From positions 1-64,000 of the forward strand of contig NZ_JABEZT010000006.1 in the NCBI RefSeq assembly GCF_013149805.1: a stretch of 64,000 nt of DNA. The letters are read 5' to 3'. This stretch comes from Isoptericola chiayiensis (GTDB lineage Bacteria > Actinomycetota > Actinomycetes > Actinomycetales > Cellulomonadaceae). A program made the position numbers and the translations under genes. Below are positions 25,036 to 34,865 of this stretch, piece by piece. A model generated the notes under the pieces. That model did no database searches and was not told where the DNA came from. It saw only the letters and a program-made list of their open reading frames with translations. How positions within the stretch are numbered: position 1 is the first letter of the stretch; each line of letters starts with the position of its first letter.

Positions 25036-25668
25036 GTGCCCACGAGCGACGTGATCTGGGAGGCGGTGCACGCGGAGCGGCGCCGGCTGGTGCGTGACCT
25101 CACCGGTCTGCCCCACGACCGGTGGACAGTCCCGTCCCTGGTCCCCGGGTGGTCGGTCCACGACGTGCTCGCGCACCTCGTGGACAGCGCCGTCACGACC
25201 CGCCGAGCGTTCTGGCGCCAGATGGTCGCCGCCCGGTTCGACTTCGACCGGGTGAACGAGCGCGGTGTGGCGCGCTGCCGCGCCACCGACCCGACCGTGA
25301 CGCTGGAGTCCTTCCGCGCGGTGGTCGACCGCACCGACACACCTCCGGGTCCGCTCGCCGCGCGCCTCGTCGAGGCCTACGTCCACGGGGAGGACATCCG
25401 CCGGCCCCTCGGCATCGGGGCGTCCTACCCGTCGGAGCCGGTCATGACGGCGTTGGACTACCTGATCCGGACCGGCGCACGCTTCGGGGGAGGGCGCGAG
25501 CGCGTCGCGGGCCTGCGTCTCGAACCGGTCGACGCCGAGGGTGCGCGGGGCGACGGCTTCTCGGTCCGTGGCCCCGCCGTCGCCCTGCTGCTGGCGGTGA
25601 GCGGCCGTCGTGCCGGGCTCGCCGACCTCTCCGGGAGCGGGGTCGAGCTCCTGGCCGAGCGTCTGTGA
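25036..25668 (+). CDS. Maleylpyruvate isomerase-type (mycothiol/DinB fold) protein
   Basis: A 210-residue protein of the actinobacterial maleylpyruvate isomerase N-terminal-domain family. It shows the helix-bundle start WEAVHAERRRLVRDLTGLPHDRWTVPSLVPGWSVHDVLAHLVDSAVTTRRAF, where His in the VHDVLAHL segment is the usual metal ligand, and YVHGEDIRRPLGI later on. The family includes mycothiol-dependent enzymes; the reaction here is unknown. GTG 25036 is preferred because GAGAGGAG lies ten bases before it. The T-box and ileS follow. Confidence 0.8.
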   Translation: MPTSDVIWEAVHAERRRLVRDLTGLPHDRWTVPSLVPGWSVHDVLAHLVDSAVTTRRAFWRQMVAARFDFDRVNERGVARCRATDPTVTLESFRAVVDRTDTPPGPLAARLVEAYVHGEDIRRPLGIGASYPSEPVMTALDYLIRTGARFGGGRERVAGLRLEPVDAEGARGDGFSVRGPAVALLLAVSGRRAGLADLSGSGVELLAERL

Positions 25669-25696
25669 GCACGCGCTTGCACGGCTCGCTATCATC

Positions 25697-25954
25697 GAGG
25701 CACAGGCGTCGACCCGGCCATCACCGGCGAGCCTCCGGAAGAACGGCCCTCGCCGCGCGCGGGCGCCCAGTAGAACCGGACGGGTAGGCCCGTCACAGCC
25801 GTGAACGAGCGGTGGACCGGCCGTCGGCAAGGACGGTCCGCAAGCGGGGTGGTACCGCGGCCCGGCACGCCGGGCGTCCTGACCCAGGACGCCGGGGCGC
25901 CGTCGTCGTCCTCGATGCCCGACGACGACCCGTACGCCCGCCCGTTCAGGAGAG
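25697..25954 (+). ncRNA. T-box leader of ileS
   Basis: The T-box core GCGGGGTGGTACCGCGG ends at 25860 and includes the bases that pair with the uncharged tRNA acceptor end. Stem I is closed by GAGGC (25697-25701) and GCCTC (25731-25735), and an ATC isoleucine specifier lies at 25720-25722 in GGCCATCACCGG. Downstream are two perfect 9-bp hairpins (25873-25893 and near 25901-25929). TCCTGA at 25877-25882 can pair with TCAGGA at 25946-25951, the ribosome site, which fits the translational control known for actinobacterial ileS T-boxes. It covers the 290-base gap before ileS. Confidence 0.93.
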
Positions 25955-25958
25955 CCCC

Positions 25959-28900
25959 ATGGCCTACCCGCTGCACCGCACGCCCGAACCCGCCCCCGGG
26001 ACCACGCCCGGCGAGGCGTTCGGCATCCCCGCGTCCCCGCAGCTGCCGCAGATCGAGCGCGACGTGCTGGCGTACTGGGAGGCCGACGACACGTTCCGCG
26101 CGTCGGTCGCCAAGAACCCTGCCGGGGAGAACGGCGAGAACGAGTTCGTCTTCTACGACGGCCCGCCCTTCGCCAACGGGCTGCCGCACTACGGCCACCT
26201 GCTGACCGGCTACGTCAAGGACGTCGTGCCGCGCTACCAGACGATGCGCGGCAGGCACGTCGAGCGGCGCTTCGGCTGGGACACCCACGGCCTGCCCGCG
26301 GAGCTGGAGGCGATGAGCCAGCTCGGCATCAAGACCAAGGACGAGATCCTCGAGCTCGGCATCGAGACGTTCAACGACGCCTGCCGCACCTCGGTGCTGA
26401 AGTACACCGCCGAGTGGCGCGAGTACGTCACCCGTCAGGCGCGCTGGGTCGACTTCGACCACGACTACAAGACCTTCAACCCCGACTACATGGAGTCGGT
26501 GATCTGGGCGTTCTCCGAGCTGTACCGCAAGGGGCTCGTCTACGAGGACTTCCGCGTCCTGCCGTACTGCTGGAACGACCAGACGCCGCTGTCCAACCAC
26601 GAGCTGCGCATGGACGACGACGTCTACCAGAACCGTCAGGACCCGGCGGTGACCGTGGGCCTCGACGTGACGTCGGTGCCCGACGGCGGTACCGACGTCG
26701 TGCGCCCCGGCGACAAGCTGCTCGTGTGGACGACCACGCCCTGGACGCTGCCGTCCAACCTGCTCGTCATGGTCGGGCCGGACATCGACTACGTCGTCGT
26801 CGAGGCCGCGCCGGCCGGGACGCCGCAACGGTTCGTGCTCGCCGAGGCGCTCGTGGGCGCCTACGCCCGCGAGCTGACCGACGACGGCGCCGAGGAGCCC
26901 CGCGTCGTGGGGCGCCTGACGGGCCGCGACCTGCTGGAGGTCACCTACGCCCCGCCGTTCTCCTACTACGCCGGGCGCGAGCGGGCCCACCGGGTCGTCG
27001 AGGCCGACTTCGTCACGACCACGGACGGCACCGGCCTGGTGCACTCCGCCGGCGCGTTCGGCGAGGACGACAAGATCGTCTGCGACCGCGAGGGCGTCGC
27101 GTCGGTCATGCCCGTCAAGGCCGACGGGACGTTCGTGCATCCCGTGGACGAGTACGCGGGCCTGCAGGTCTTCGACGCCAACGCCCCGATCATCGACCAC
27201 CTCAAGGCGCGCACCCGAGGGGAGGCCGACGCCGGGTCGGTCAGCGCCGGGACGGTGCTGCTGCGCCGCGAGTCCTACGACCACGCCTACCCGCACTGCT
27301 GGCGCTGCCGGCAGCCGCTGATGTACATGGGCGTGTCCTCCTGGTTCGTGGAGGTCACCAAGATCAAGGAGCGGATGCTCGAGCTCAACGACCAGATCTC
27401 CTGGACGCCGGACCACATCCAGCACGGCCAGTTCGGCAAGTGGCTGGCCAACGCCCGCGACTGGTCCATCACCCGCAACCGGTTCTGGGGCTCCCCGGTG
27501 CCGGTGTGGAAGTCCGACGACCCCGCCTACCCGCGCGTCGACGTCTACGGCTCCTTCGCCGAGCTCGAGCGCGACTTCGGCACCCTGCCGCGCAACGCGG
27601 CGGGCGAGCCGGACCTGCACCGCCCGTTCGTCGACGACCTCACCCGGCCCAACCCCGACGACCCGACGGGCCGCTCCACCATGCGGCGCGTCGAGGACGT
27701 CCTCGACGTCTGGTTCGACTCCGGCTCCATGCCGTACGCCCAGGTGCACCACCCGTTCGAGAACCGCGAGTGGTTCGAGCACCATTACCCGGGCGACTTC
27801 ATCGTCGAGTACATCGGCCAGACCCGCGGCTGGTTCTACACGCTGCACATCCTGGCCACCGCGCTGTTCGACCGGCCCGCGTTCCGCTCCGCGGTCTCGC
27901 ACGGCATCGTGCTCGGCTCCGACGGGCGCAAGATGAGCAAGTCGCTGCGCAACTACCCGGACGTCAACGAGGTCTTCGACCGCGACGGTTCGGACGCCAT
28001 GCGCTGGTTCCTCATGTCGTCGCCGATCCTGCGCGGCGGCAACCTCGTGGTCACCGAGGACGGCATCCGCGACGCCGTGCGCCAGGTGCTGCTGCCGCTG
28101 TGGAGCACCTACTACTTCTTCACCCTGTACGCGAACAGCGCGAGCGGTTCCGAGGGCTCCGCCGCGGGATACCTCGCGAAGCCCGTGACGGCCGAGCGCG
28201 TGGCCGGGCTGCCCGCCCTGGACCGCTACCTCCTGGCGCGCACCCACGACCTCGTCGACCGCGTGACCGACCAGCTCGACGCCTACGACGTCGCCGGGGC
28301 CTGCGAGACCGTGCGCGAGCACCTCGACGTCCTCACCAACTGGTACGTGCGCACCCAGCGCGACCGGTTCTGGGCCGAGGACGCCGACGCGTTCGACACC
28401 CTGTACACCGCGCTCGAGGTGCTGTGCCGCGTGATGGCGCCGCTCGCCCCGCTGGTGACCGAGGAGATCTGGCGCGGCTTGACCGGCGGGCGCTCGGTGC
28501 ACCTGGCCGACTGGCCGACGTCGGACACCGTGCCCGCCCTGGTGCGCGACGACGAGCTCGTCGCCGCCATGGACGAGGTGCGCGCCGTCGTGTCCTCCAC
28601 CCTGGCGCTGCGCAAGGCCAACCAGCTGCGGGTGCGCCAGCCGCTGGCCCGCCTCACCGTCGCCGTCCCGGACCCGGAGGCGCTCGCGGACTACACCGGC
28701 CTGCTGACCGGCGAGCTGAACGTCAAGGCCGTCGACCTGGTGGTGGCCGACGCCGCCGCATCTGAGCGGTTCGGGATCACCGAGCGGCTCGCCGTCAACG
28801 CCCGCGCCGCCGGGCCGAGGCTGGGGCGCGGCGTGCAGGCGGTCATCAAGGCCGCCAAGACCGGTGCCTGGCACCAGGCCGACGGCGAGGTCATGGTGAC

Positions 28901-29276
28901 CACCGACGACGGCGACGTGCCGCTGCTGCCGGCAGAGTACGAGCTGACCACCGTCGTGGGCTCCGAGGCCGGTGCCGACGTGGCCGCGTCCGTGCTGCCC
29001 GGCGGCGGGTTCGTGGTGCTGGACCTGGCCCTGGACGCCGCCCTGCGCGCCGAGGGGTACGCCCGCGACGTCGTGCGCGACGTCCAGGACGCCCGCAAGG
29101 CCGCCGGTCTCGAGGTCAGCGACCGCATCGATCTCGCGCTCGGTGTGCCGACCGAGCACGTGGACGCCGTCGAGGCGCACCGCGACCTGGTGATGCGCGA
29201 GACGCTGGCCACGTCGATGGTGGTGACCGGCGTCGACGGCTCTGAGCGGACCGTCGACGTCACCCGCACGAAGTAG
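25959..29276 (+). CDS. ileS: Isoleucyl-tRNA synthetase
   Basis: A 1105-residue class I synthetase. The HIGH-type motif is [16 protein letters not shown] near residue 65 and KMSKS is [29 protein letters not shown] near residue 655. The editing CP1 domain lies between, with [15 protein letters not shown]. An anticodon domain follows ([23 protein letters not shown]...[14 protein letters not shown]). The length and motifs match the long eukaryote-like IleRS clade found in actinobacteria. It charges tRNA-Ile in the cytoplasm and is controlled by the T-box just upstream. ATG 25959 follows CAGGAGAG. Confidence 0.97.
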   Translation: MAYPLHRTPEPAPGTTPGEAFGIPASPQLPQIERDVLAYWEADDTFRASVAKNPAGENGENEFVFYDGPPFANGLPHYGHLLTGYVKDVVPRYQTMRGRHVERRFGWDTHGLPAELEAMSQLGIKTKDEILELGIETFNDACRTSVLKYTAEWREYVTRQARWVDFDHDYKTFNPDYMESVIWAFSELYRKGLVYEDFRVLPYCWNDQTPLSNHELRMDDDVYQNRQDPAVTVGLDVTSVPDGGTDVVRPGDKLLVWTTTPWTLPSNLLVMVGPDIDYVVVEAAPAGTPQRFVLAEALVGAYARELTDDGAEEPRVVGRLTGRDLLEVTYAPPFSYYAGRERAHRVVEADFVTTTDGTGLVHSAGAFGEDDKIVCDREGVASVMPVKADGTFVHPVDEYAGLQVFDANAPIIDHLKARTRGEADAGSVSAGTVLLRRESYDHAYPHCWRCRQPLMYMGVSSWFVEVTKIKERMLELNDQISWTPDHIQHGQFGKWLANARDWSITRNRFWGSPVPVWKSDDPAYPRVDVYGSFAELERDFGTLPRNAAGEPDLHRPFVDDLTRPNPDDPTGRSTMRRVEDVLDVWFDSGSMPYAQVHHPFENREWFEHHYPGDFIVEYIGQTRGWFYTLHILATALFDRPAFRSAVSHGIVLGSDGRKMSKSLRNYPDVNEVFDRDGSDAMRWFLMSSPILRGGNLVVTEDGIRDAVRQVLLPLWSTYYFFTLYANSASGSEGSAAGYLAKPVTAERVAGLPALDRYLLARTHDLVDRVTDQLDAYDVAGACETVREHLDVLTNWYVRTQRDRFWAEDADAFDTLYTALEVLCRVMAPLAPLVTEEIWRGLTGGRSVHLADWPTSDTVPALVRDDELVAAMDEVRAVVSSTLALRKANQLRVRQPLARLTVAVPDPEALADYTGLLTGELNVKAVDLVVADAAASERFGITERLAVNARAAGPRLGRGVQAVIKAAKTGAWHQADGEVMVTTDDGDVPLLPAEYELTTVVGSEAGADVAASVLPGGGFVVLDLALDAALRAEGYARDVVRDVQDARKAAGLEVSDRIDLALGVPTEHVDAVEAHRDLVMRETLATSMVVTGVDGSERTVDVTRTK

Positions 29277-29286
29277 GCCAACGTCT

Positions 29287-29400
29287 CGCGACGTAGGCAA
29301 TCTCTCCGCGAGGTAGACCAGGGTTCCGTGAGGTAGGCCACGGAACTCTGGCCTACCTCGCGGGAGGTTCGCCTACCTCGGCGTGACGATGCCTACCTCG
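29287..29400. repeat. Two-way array of 20-bp units between ileS and folC
   Basis: Three units of the type CGNGANGTAGNC start at 29287, 29307 and 29327, exactly 20 bases apart. Three units in the other orientation, GCCTACCTCG, start at 29351, 29371 and 29391, again 20 bases apart. The unit resembles the array at 1021-1155 (CTACCTCGC..GAGGT). The central pair forms a perfect hairpin, listed separately. Confidence 0.75.
29330..29359 (+). terminator. Hairpin after ileS
   Basis: GAGGTAGGCCA (29330-29340) and TGGCCTACCTC (29349-29359) form a perfect 11-bp stem with an 8-base loop, 53 bases after the ileS stop. Likely terminator of ileS before folC. Confidence 0.65.
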
Positions 29401-29443
29401 TCGGACGGCGGTGGGAGACGTGCAGGTCGCGTAATCTCGGTGC

Positions 29444-30868
29444 GTGAGCGACGAGACCGGCAGGACCAGGAAGCAGAAGGCCGACGAGCGCAAGGCGGCC
29501 CGCACCGCGGCCGAGGACGCCGCCGCCCGTGAGGACCTCGAGCGCATCTACACCCACATCGTGTCCCGGGCCCCGGAGCACGACGTCGAGCCCACGATCG
29601 ACGACCGCGTCGGCCGGTTGCTCGAGCTGCTCGGCGACCCCCAGCGCACGTTCCGGGTCATCCACCTGACCGGCACCAACGGCAAGTCCTCGACGGCCCG
29701 CATGGCCGAGCGCCTGGTCCGTGAGCACGGGCTGCGCACCGGGCTCTTCACCTCGCCGCACCTGAGCAGCGTCACCGAGCGCATCCAGGTCGACGGCGAA
29801 CCGCTCGACGCGGTGCGGTTCGTCGAGGTCTGGAACGACGTCCACCCGTACATCCAGGTGGTCGACGACGAGCTCGAGGCCGAGGGGAAGTCCCCGCTGC
29901 ACTTCTTCGAGGTGCTGACCGCCATGGCGTTCGCCGCCTTCGCCGACAACCCGGTCGACGTCGCCGTCCTGGAGGTCGGCATGGGCGGTACGTGGGACTG
30001 CACCAACACGGCGGACGGCGACGTCGCCGTGATCACGCCGGTCAGCGTGGACCACGAGAAGTGGCTGGGCTCGTCGCCCGCGCAGATCGCGACGGTCAAG
30101 GCGGGCATCATCAAGCCGGGTGCCACCGCCCTGACCGCGGCACAGCGGCCCGACGTCGACGAGGTCCTGGCCGAGCGGGCGGCCGAGGTCGGGGCCCGCC
30201 TGCTGCGCGAGGACGTCGACCTGGAGGTGCTCGACCGCAAGGTCGCCGTCGGCGGTCAGCTGGTCGCCCTGCGCACGCCGGCCGCCACGTACACCGAGGT
30301 GCTGGTCCCGCTGCACGGCGCCCACCAGGCCCACAACGCCCTGCTGGCGCTGGGCGCGGTCGAACAGCTCCTGGGCGGACGGGCGCTGGACGGCGGGGTC
30401 GTGGAGACGGCGTTCGCCGACGTGGCGGTGCCCGGCCGTCTCGAGCTGGTGCGCTCGAGCCCGACGGTGCTGGTCGACGTCGCCCACAACCCGCACGGTG
30501 CAGAGGCTCTGGTCGCGGCGCTGGACGAGGCGTTCACGCTGCGCACCGTCGTCGGCGTGGTCGGGATCATGGCGGACAAGGACGCCGAGGGTCTGCTGGC
30601 GGCGCTCGAGCCGGGGCTGTCGCAGGTGGTCCTCACGCGCAACTCGTCGGAGCGGTCGGCGGACCCGTTCGCGGTCGCCGAGATCGCCCGCGACGTGTTC
30701 GGCGAGGACCGGGTGCACGTCACCGAGCGGCTGGACGAGGCGCTGCAGGTCGCCACGAACCTGGTGGAGGCGGACGACGTCGTCGGCGTCGGTACGGGCA
30801 CGGGGGTCGTGGTGACGGGGTCGGTGATCACCGTGGCCGACGCGCGGATCCTCCTGGGTCGGGGGTGA
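29444..30868 (+). CDS. folC: Folylpolyglutamate synthase / dihydrofolate synthase
   Basis: A 474-residue Mur-ligase-fold enzyme that adds glutamate to dihydropteroate and folates. The ATP loop is HLTGTNGKSSTARM near residue 80, then TGLFTSPHLSSVTERIQVDG, the metal-binding LEVGMGGTWDCTN and PVSVDHEKWLGSSPAQIATVKAGIIK, and DVAHNPHGAEALVAAL in the C-terminal domain. The N-terminus has a charged extension (TRKQKADERKAARTAAEDAAARED). GTG 29444 was taken. The usual partners DUF4233 and ndk are displaced to 39838. Confidence 0.95.
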   Translation: MSDETGRTRKQKADERKAARTAAEDAAAREDLERIYTHIVSRAPEHDVEPTIDDRVGRLLELLGDPQRTFRVIHLTGTNGKSSTARMAERLVREHGLRTGLFTSPHLSSVTERIQVDGEPLDAVRFVEVWNDVHPYIQVVDDELEAEGKSPLHFFEVLTAMAFAAFADNPVDVAVLEVGMGGTWDCTNTADGDVAVITPVSVDHEKWLGSSPAQIATVKAGIIKPGATALTAAQRPDVDEVLAERAAEVGARLLREDVDLEVLDRKVAVGGQLVALRTPAATYTEVLVPLHGAHQAHNALLALGAVEQLLGGRALDGGVVETAFADVAVPGRLELVRSSPTVLVDVAHNPHGAEALVAALDEAFTLRTVVGVVGIMADKDAEGLLAALEPGLSQVVLTRNSSERSADPFAVAEIARDVFGEDRVHVTERLDEALQVATNLVEADDVVGVGTGTGVVVTGSVITVADARILLGRG

Positions 30869-30903
30869 CGGAGTCGCGGGCGGCGCGAGTGTGACGATCA
30901 TTA

Positions 30904-30921
30904 CGCAACGTCCACGTTGCG
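30904..30921. promoter_or_regulatory. 18-bp perfect palindrome upstream of the siderophore operon
   Basis: CGCAACGTCCACGTTGCG is two 8-base arms around two bases. The centre is too tight for a stable hairpin, so an operator for a dimeric regulator is more likely than a terminator. It lies 16 bases before the IdeR-like box. Confidence 0.5.
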
Positions 30922-30936
30922 GAATGGGTGGACGGC

Positions 30937-30955
30937 GAAGGTAAGCCTCACCTAT
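30937..30955 (+). promoter_or_regulatory. IdeR/DtxR-type iron box
   Basis: GAAGGTAAGCCTCACCTAT fits the IdeR/DtxR operator, which has TTAGGTTAG arms as an inverted pair around a central base; AGGTAAGCCTCACCT is the matching core. It precedes a siderophore importer operon, so iron-replete repression is expected. Confidence 0.8.
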
Positions 30956-31011
30956 GTTGTGTGCGGCGTCTTCACGCCGACCACACACGTCCCGCATCGA
31001 GGAGTTCCACC

Positions 31012-32010
31012 GTGAGCGTTCGCTCCCTGCGCCGCACGGCCGCCGCCGTCGTGCCCGCCGCCGTCCTGGCGCTTTCCCTCTCGGCCTGCGCCGGCACCGA
31101 CGAGGCCGACGCCGGATCCGAGGCCGACGCCGAAACGGCCGCGGAGTCGTCCGACGCCGAGTCGGCGACCATCACCATCGAGCACGCCCAGGGCACCACC
31201 GAGCTCGACGGCGTCCCGGAGAAGATCTTCACCTTCGACTACGCGGCCCTGTCGGTGCTCGACGCGCTCGACGTCGACGTCGCCGGCGTGGCCAAGTCCA
31301 ACCTGCCCGAGGCGTTCGCCGACTACGCGAGCGACGACGTGACCGACATCGGCACCATCTTCGAGCCCGACTACGAGACGGTCGCCGCCGAGCAGCCCGA
31401 CCTGATCATCGTCGCAGGTCGGTCGTCCGCGGCCTACCCCGACCTGTCGGAGATCGCGCCGACCATCGACCTGTCCAACGACTGGGCGTCGTTCCACGAC
31501 TCCGTGGTCGCCAACACCGAGCTGCTCGGCGAGGCCGTCGGCGCCGAGGAGGGCGTCGACGAGCTGGTCGCGGAGCTCGACGAGTCCGTCGCCGCCGCAC
31601 AGCAGGCCGCCGAGGGCGCGGGTACCGGCCTGATCGTGCTGACCTCCGGCGGCGAGGTCACCGCCTACGGTCCGGGATCCCGTTTCGGCTACCTGCACGA
31701 CACGCTCGGCGTCGAGCCTGCCGTCGAGGACGTCGAGGCGGAGACGCACGGCGAGGCGATCTCGTTCGAGTTCATCCTCGAGTCCGACCCCGACTGGCTG
31801 TTCGTCCTGGACCGGGACGCCGCCATCGGCGAGGGCACCGACAACGCCGAGCAGGTCCTCGACAACGCCGTCGTCCACGAGACGACCGCCTGGGCCGAGG
31901 AGCAGGTCGTCTACCTCGACCCCGTGGCCTGGTACATCGTCAACGGCGGCGTCCCGACGCTGACCGGCATGGCCGACGAGGTCACCACGGCGCTCCAGGA
32001 CGCCTCCTGA
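31012..32010 (+). CDS. Siderophore ABC transporter substrate-binding lipoprotein
   Basis: A 332-residue FepB/FatB-type lipoprotein. The signal ends with lipobox LSAC, then an acidic Ala/Glu/Ser linker. The binding lobe starts TITIEHAQGTTELDGVPEKIFTFDYAALSVLDALDVDVAGVAK and continues TDIGTIFEPDYETVAAEQPDLIIVAGRSS, close to YclQ/FatB proteins that bind catecholate siderophores such as petrobactin. GTG 31012 follows GAGGAG. Export to the outer face of the membrane as a lipoprotein is expected. An IdeR-like box lies 57 bases upstream. Confidence 0.88.
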   Translation: MSVRSLRRTAAAVVPAAVLALSLSACAGTDEADAGSEADAETAAESSDAESATITIEHAQGTTELDGVPEKIFTFDYAALSVLDALDVDVAGVAKSNLPEAFADYASDDVTDIGTIFEPDYETVAAEQPDLIIVAGRSSAAYPDLSEIAPTIDLSNDWASFHDSVVANTELLGEAVGAEEGVDELVAELDESVAAAQQAAEGAGTGLIVLTSGGEVTAYGPGSRFGYLHDTLGVEPAVEDVEAETHGEAISFEFILESDPDWLFVLDRDAAIGEGTDNAEQVLDNAVVHETTAWAEEQVVYLDPVAWYIVNGGVPTLTGMADEVTTALQDAS

Positions 32011-32014
32011 CCTC

Positions 32015-33016
32015 GTGAGCACCACCGCACCCGCCGGGACGGCGTCGCAGCGCGGCGCCGTCCTCGGCATCTGCCTCGCGGTCCTCGGCCTGGTCGTCGG
32101 GGCCGTCGCCTCCGTCTTCATCGGGGTCAGCGACGTCACCCCGGCCACCCTCTGGTCCGACGACGGGCACGCCCGACAGCTCCTGACGGTGTCGCGGTTG
32201 CCGCGCACCGTCGCGATCCTGCTCGCCGGTGCCTGCACCGCCGTCGCCGGGGTCGTGATGCAGATGCTCGTCCGCAACCGGTTCGTCGAGCCGTCGACCG
32301 TGGGCACCTCGGAGTCGGCGGCCCTCGGGCTGCTGATCGTCACGATCTGGGCGCCCGGGATGGCGCTGCCCGGCAAGATCGGCGTCGGGGCGGTGTTCGC
32401 CGTGGCCGGCACGTGTCTGTTCCTGCTGGTGCTGCGTGCCGTGCCGATCCGGTCGGTCGTCACGGTGCCGCTGGTCGGCATCATGCTCGGCGGCGTCATC
32501 GGTGCCGTCTCCGCCTACATCGCCTTCCGGTACGACCTGATGCAGACCCTGTCCGCCTGGCTCACCGGGGACTTCTCCGGGGTGATGGCCGGTCGCTACG
32601 AGATGCTGTGGGTCGTCGCGGCCCTGACGGTCGTCGTCTACGTCCTGGCCGACCGGTTCACCGTCGTCGGGCTCGGTCGCGACACCGCCACCGCGCTCGG
32701 CCTCGGCTACCGCGGCGTCATGACGCTCGGCCTGGGCGTCGTGGCCGTCACGAGCGCCGTCGTCGTGGTCGTCGTGGGCGCGCTGCCGTTCCTCGGCCTG
32801 GTGGTCCCCAACGTGGTCAGTCTGCTGCGGGGGGACAATCTGCGCCGGTCCCTCCCGTGGGTCGCGATCGGGGGGGCGGCGCTCGTCCTGGTCTGCGACG
32901 TCGTCGGCCGCGTCATCCGCTACCCGTACGAGATCCCGATCGGCGTCGTCATGGGGGTCGTCGGGGCCGCCGTGTTCCTCTGGCTGCTGCTGCGAAAGGC
33001 CCCCGATGTCGGTTGA
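32015..33016 (+). CDS. Siderophore ABC transporter permease (FecCD type), first subunit
   Basis: A 333-residue permease with about nine to ten helices. SRLPRTVAILLAGACTAVAGVVMQMLVRNRFVEPSTVGTSESAALGLL is the FecCD signature and ALPFLGLVVPNVVSLLRGDNLRRSLPW is the ATPase-coupling region. GTG 32015 is four bases after the binding-protein stop. It pairs with the next gene as a heterodimer, as in the YclN/YclO-type systems. Confidence 0.88.
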   Translation: MSTTAPAGTASQRGAVLGICLAVLGLVVGAVASVFIGVSDVTPATLWSDDGHARQLLTVSRLPRTVAILLAGACTAVAGVVMQMLVRNRFVEPSTVGTSESAALGLLIVTIWAPGMALPGKIGVGAVFAVAGTCLFLLVLRAVPIRSVVTVPLVGIMLGGVIGAVSAYIAFRYDLMQTLSAWLTGDFSGVMAGRYEMLWVVAALTVVVYVLADRFTVVGLGRDTATALGLGYRGVMTLGLGVVAVTSAVVVVVVGALPFLGLVVPNVVSLLRGDNLRRSLPWVAIGGAALVLVCDVVGRVIRYPYEIPIGVVMGVVGAAVFLWLLLRKAPDVG

Positions 33017-34040
33017 CGTCCACCCCCTCGACGCCGCCCGCGGGACGTCGGCCACCCCTGGTGCCGGCGACTCCACCGAGCGGGCGCTGCGTCGTCGTGC
33101 GCGGCTCGTCGTGGCGGGCCTGACCGTCCTCGCGCTCGCCGCGACCGCTGTCTACCTCACCGTCGATGTCCGTGCGGGGTGGGAGTTCACCCTGCCGTTC
33201 CGCGGTCGCCGCGTCGCGGCGATGGTCGTCGTGGGCGTCGCGATCGCCACGTCGACCGTGGTGTTCCAGACCCTGACCACCAACCGCATCCTCACGCCGT
33301 CGATCCTCGGGTTCGACTCCCTGTACCAGCTGCTGCAGACCTCGCTGGTGTTCGTGCTCGGCTCGTACGCGCTGGCGTCCGTCGGGGTGGTCGAGCAGTT
33401 CGGCGTCGCCGTCGCGCTCATGGTCGCGGCGTCTCTGGCGCTGTTCCTGGGCCTGTTCGGCGGGGGCCGACGCTCCCTGCACCTCGTCCTCCTGGTGGGT
33501 GTCGTGCTGGGCACCCTGCTGCGCTCGGCCACGGCGCTGATGCAGCGGATGATGGACCCGAGCGAGTTCCAGGTGCTCCAGTCGCGACTGTTCGCGAGCT
33601 TCACGGGGGTGGACGAACGCCTCCTCGCTGCCAGCGCCGTCGTCGTGCTCGTGTGCTGCACGCTGCTGTGGACGATGCGGCGTCGCCTCGACGTGGTGGC
33701 GCTGGGCCGGGAGACGGCTGTGGCGCTCGGCGTGAACCACCGACGCACCTCGTTGCTGGTGCTCGTGGTGGTGGCGGTCCTGGTCTCGGTGTCCACCGCG
33801 CTGGTGGGTCCGATCACCTTCTTCGGCCTGCTCGTCGCCAACCTGGCCTACGTGCTCCTCGGCAGCCACCGGCACGCCCTGACGCTGCCCGTGGCCGCCC
33901 TGCTCGCCGTCGTCACGCTCGTCGGGGGACAGGCCTTGCTCGAGCACCTGCTCGGCATGGAGACCGTCCTGTCCGTCGTCATCGAGTTCCTCGGAGGAAT
34001 CGTGTTCATCGCACTGCTCGTCGCCGGAGGCCGCCGATGA
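33006..34040 (+). CDS. Siderophore ABC transporter permease (FecCD type), second subunit
   Basis: A 344-residue permease, about nine helices after a short charged N-terminus. FRGRRVAAMVVVGVAIATSTVVFQTLTTNRILTPSILGFDSLYQLLQT is the FecCD motif in the YclO-like form, and LVGPITFFGLLVANLAYVLLGSHRHALTLP is the coupling segment. ATG 33006 lies within the end of the previous gene (11-base overlap) and the stop overlaps the ATPase start by four, so the genes are tightly coupled. Confidence 0.88.
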   Translation: MSVDVHPLDAARGTSATPGAGDSTERALRRRARLVVAGLTVLALAATAVYLTVDVRAGWEFTLPFRGRRVAAMVVVGVAIATSTVVFQTLTTNRILTPSILGFDSLYQLLQTSLVFVLGSYALASVGVVEQFGVAVALMVAASLALFLGLFGGGRRSLHLVLLVGVVLGTLLRSATALMQRMMDPSEFQVLQSRLFASFTGVDERLLAASAVVVLVCCTLLWTMRRRLDVVALGRETAVALGVNHRRTSLLVLVVVAVLVSVSTALVGPITFFGLLVANLAYVLLGSHRHALTLPVAALLAVVTLVGGQALLEHLLGMETVLSVVIEFLGGIVFIALLVAGGRR

Positions 34041-34822
34041 CGGTCCCGACCCGTACCCGCGGAGCCATCGCCGCCACCGGGCTCACCAAGCGCTACGGCG
34101 AGACCGCCGTCGTCGACGACGTCTCGATCGAGCTGCCCGCCGGCGGCGTGGTCTCGGTGATCGGCCCGAACGGGGCCGGCAAGTCCACGTTCCTGTCGAT
34201 GGTGGCGCGGCTGCTCCCGATGGACGCCGGGCGCGTGGTGGTCGACGGGGACGACGTCGCCACCGCTCCGGGTGACGTCATGGCGCGGCGACTGGGCATC
34301 CTGCGGCAGGACAACCATCTCGCGGTCCGGCTGACCGTCCGGGAGCTCGTCACGTTCGGCCGTTACCCGCACTCGAAGGGGCGCACCACGGCGGAGGACC
34401 GCCGGCACGTCGAGGACGCCCTGGACTACCTGGACCTGACGGACCTGGGAGGCCGGTTCCTGGACGAGCTGTCCGGCGGGCAGCGTCAGCGGGCGTTCGT
34501 GGCGATGGTGCTCGCGCAGGACACCGACTACGTGCTGCTGGACGAGCCCCTGAACAACCTCGACATGGTCCATGCCCGGGGGATGATGCGGCTGGCACGA
34601 CGTGCCGCCGACGAGCTGGGCAGGACCGTCGTCGCGGTGCTGCACGACATCAACTTCGCCGCCGCCTGGTCGGACCGCATCGTGGCGATGAAGGACGGGC
34701 GCGTGGCCGCCTCGGGGACGCCGGCCGAGATCATGCGACCTGCGGTGCTCGGGGAGATCTTCGACATGGACGTCGCGGTGCACCAGATCGACGGTCGCCC
34801 GGTCGCGCTCTACTACACGTAG
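34037..34822 (+). CDS. Siderophore ABC transporter ATP-binding protein
   Basis: A 261-residue FepC/YclP-type ATPase. Walker A is IGPNGAGKSTFLSMVARLLPMDAG, the Q-loop LRQDNHLAVRLTVRELVTFGRYPHSKGR, the signature ELSGGQRQRAFVAMVLAQ, Walker B VLLLDEPLNNLD and the switch His is in VAVLHDINFAAAWSD. It energises import through the two permeases. It ends the siderophore operon, 110 bases before dhaK. Confidence 0.92.
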   Translation: MTVPTRTRGAIAATGLTKRYGETAVVDDVSIELPAGGVVSVIGPNGAGKSTFLSMVARLLPMDAGRVVVDGDDVATAPGDVMARRLGILRQDNHLAVRLTVRELVTFGRYPHSKGRTTAEDRRHVEDALDYLDLTDLGGRFLDELSGGQRQRAFVAMVLAQDTDYVLLDEPLNNLDMVHARGMMRLARRAADELGRTVVAVLHDINFAAAWSDRIVAMKDGRVAASGTPAEIMRPAVLGEIFDMDVAVHQIDGRPVALYYT

Positions 34823-34865
34823 GCTGCGACGACGCTGCGGGTGTCGCCCCGTGGGTGTTGGATGG

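Noticed and set aside
25692-29300. Long minus-strand reading frame opposite ileS
   Set aside because: Antisense shadow of ileS.
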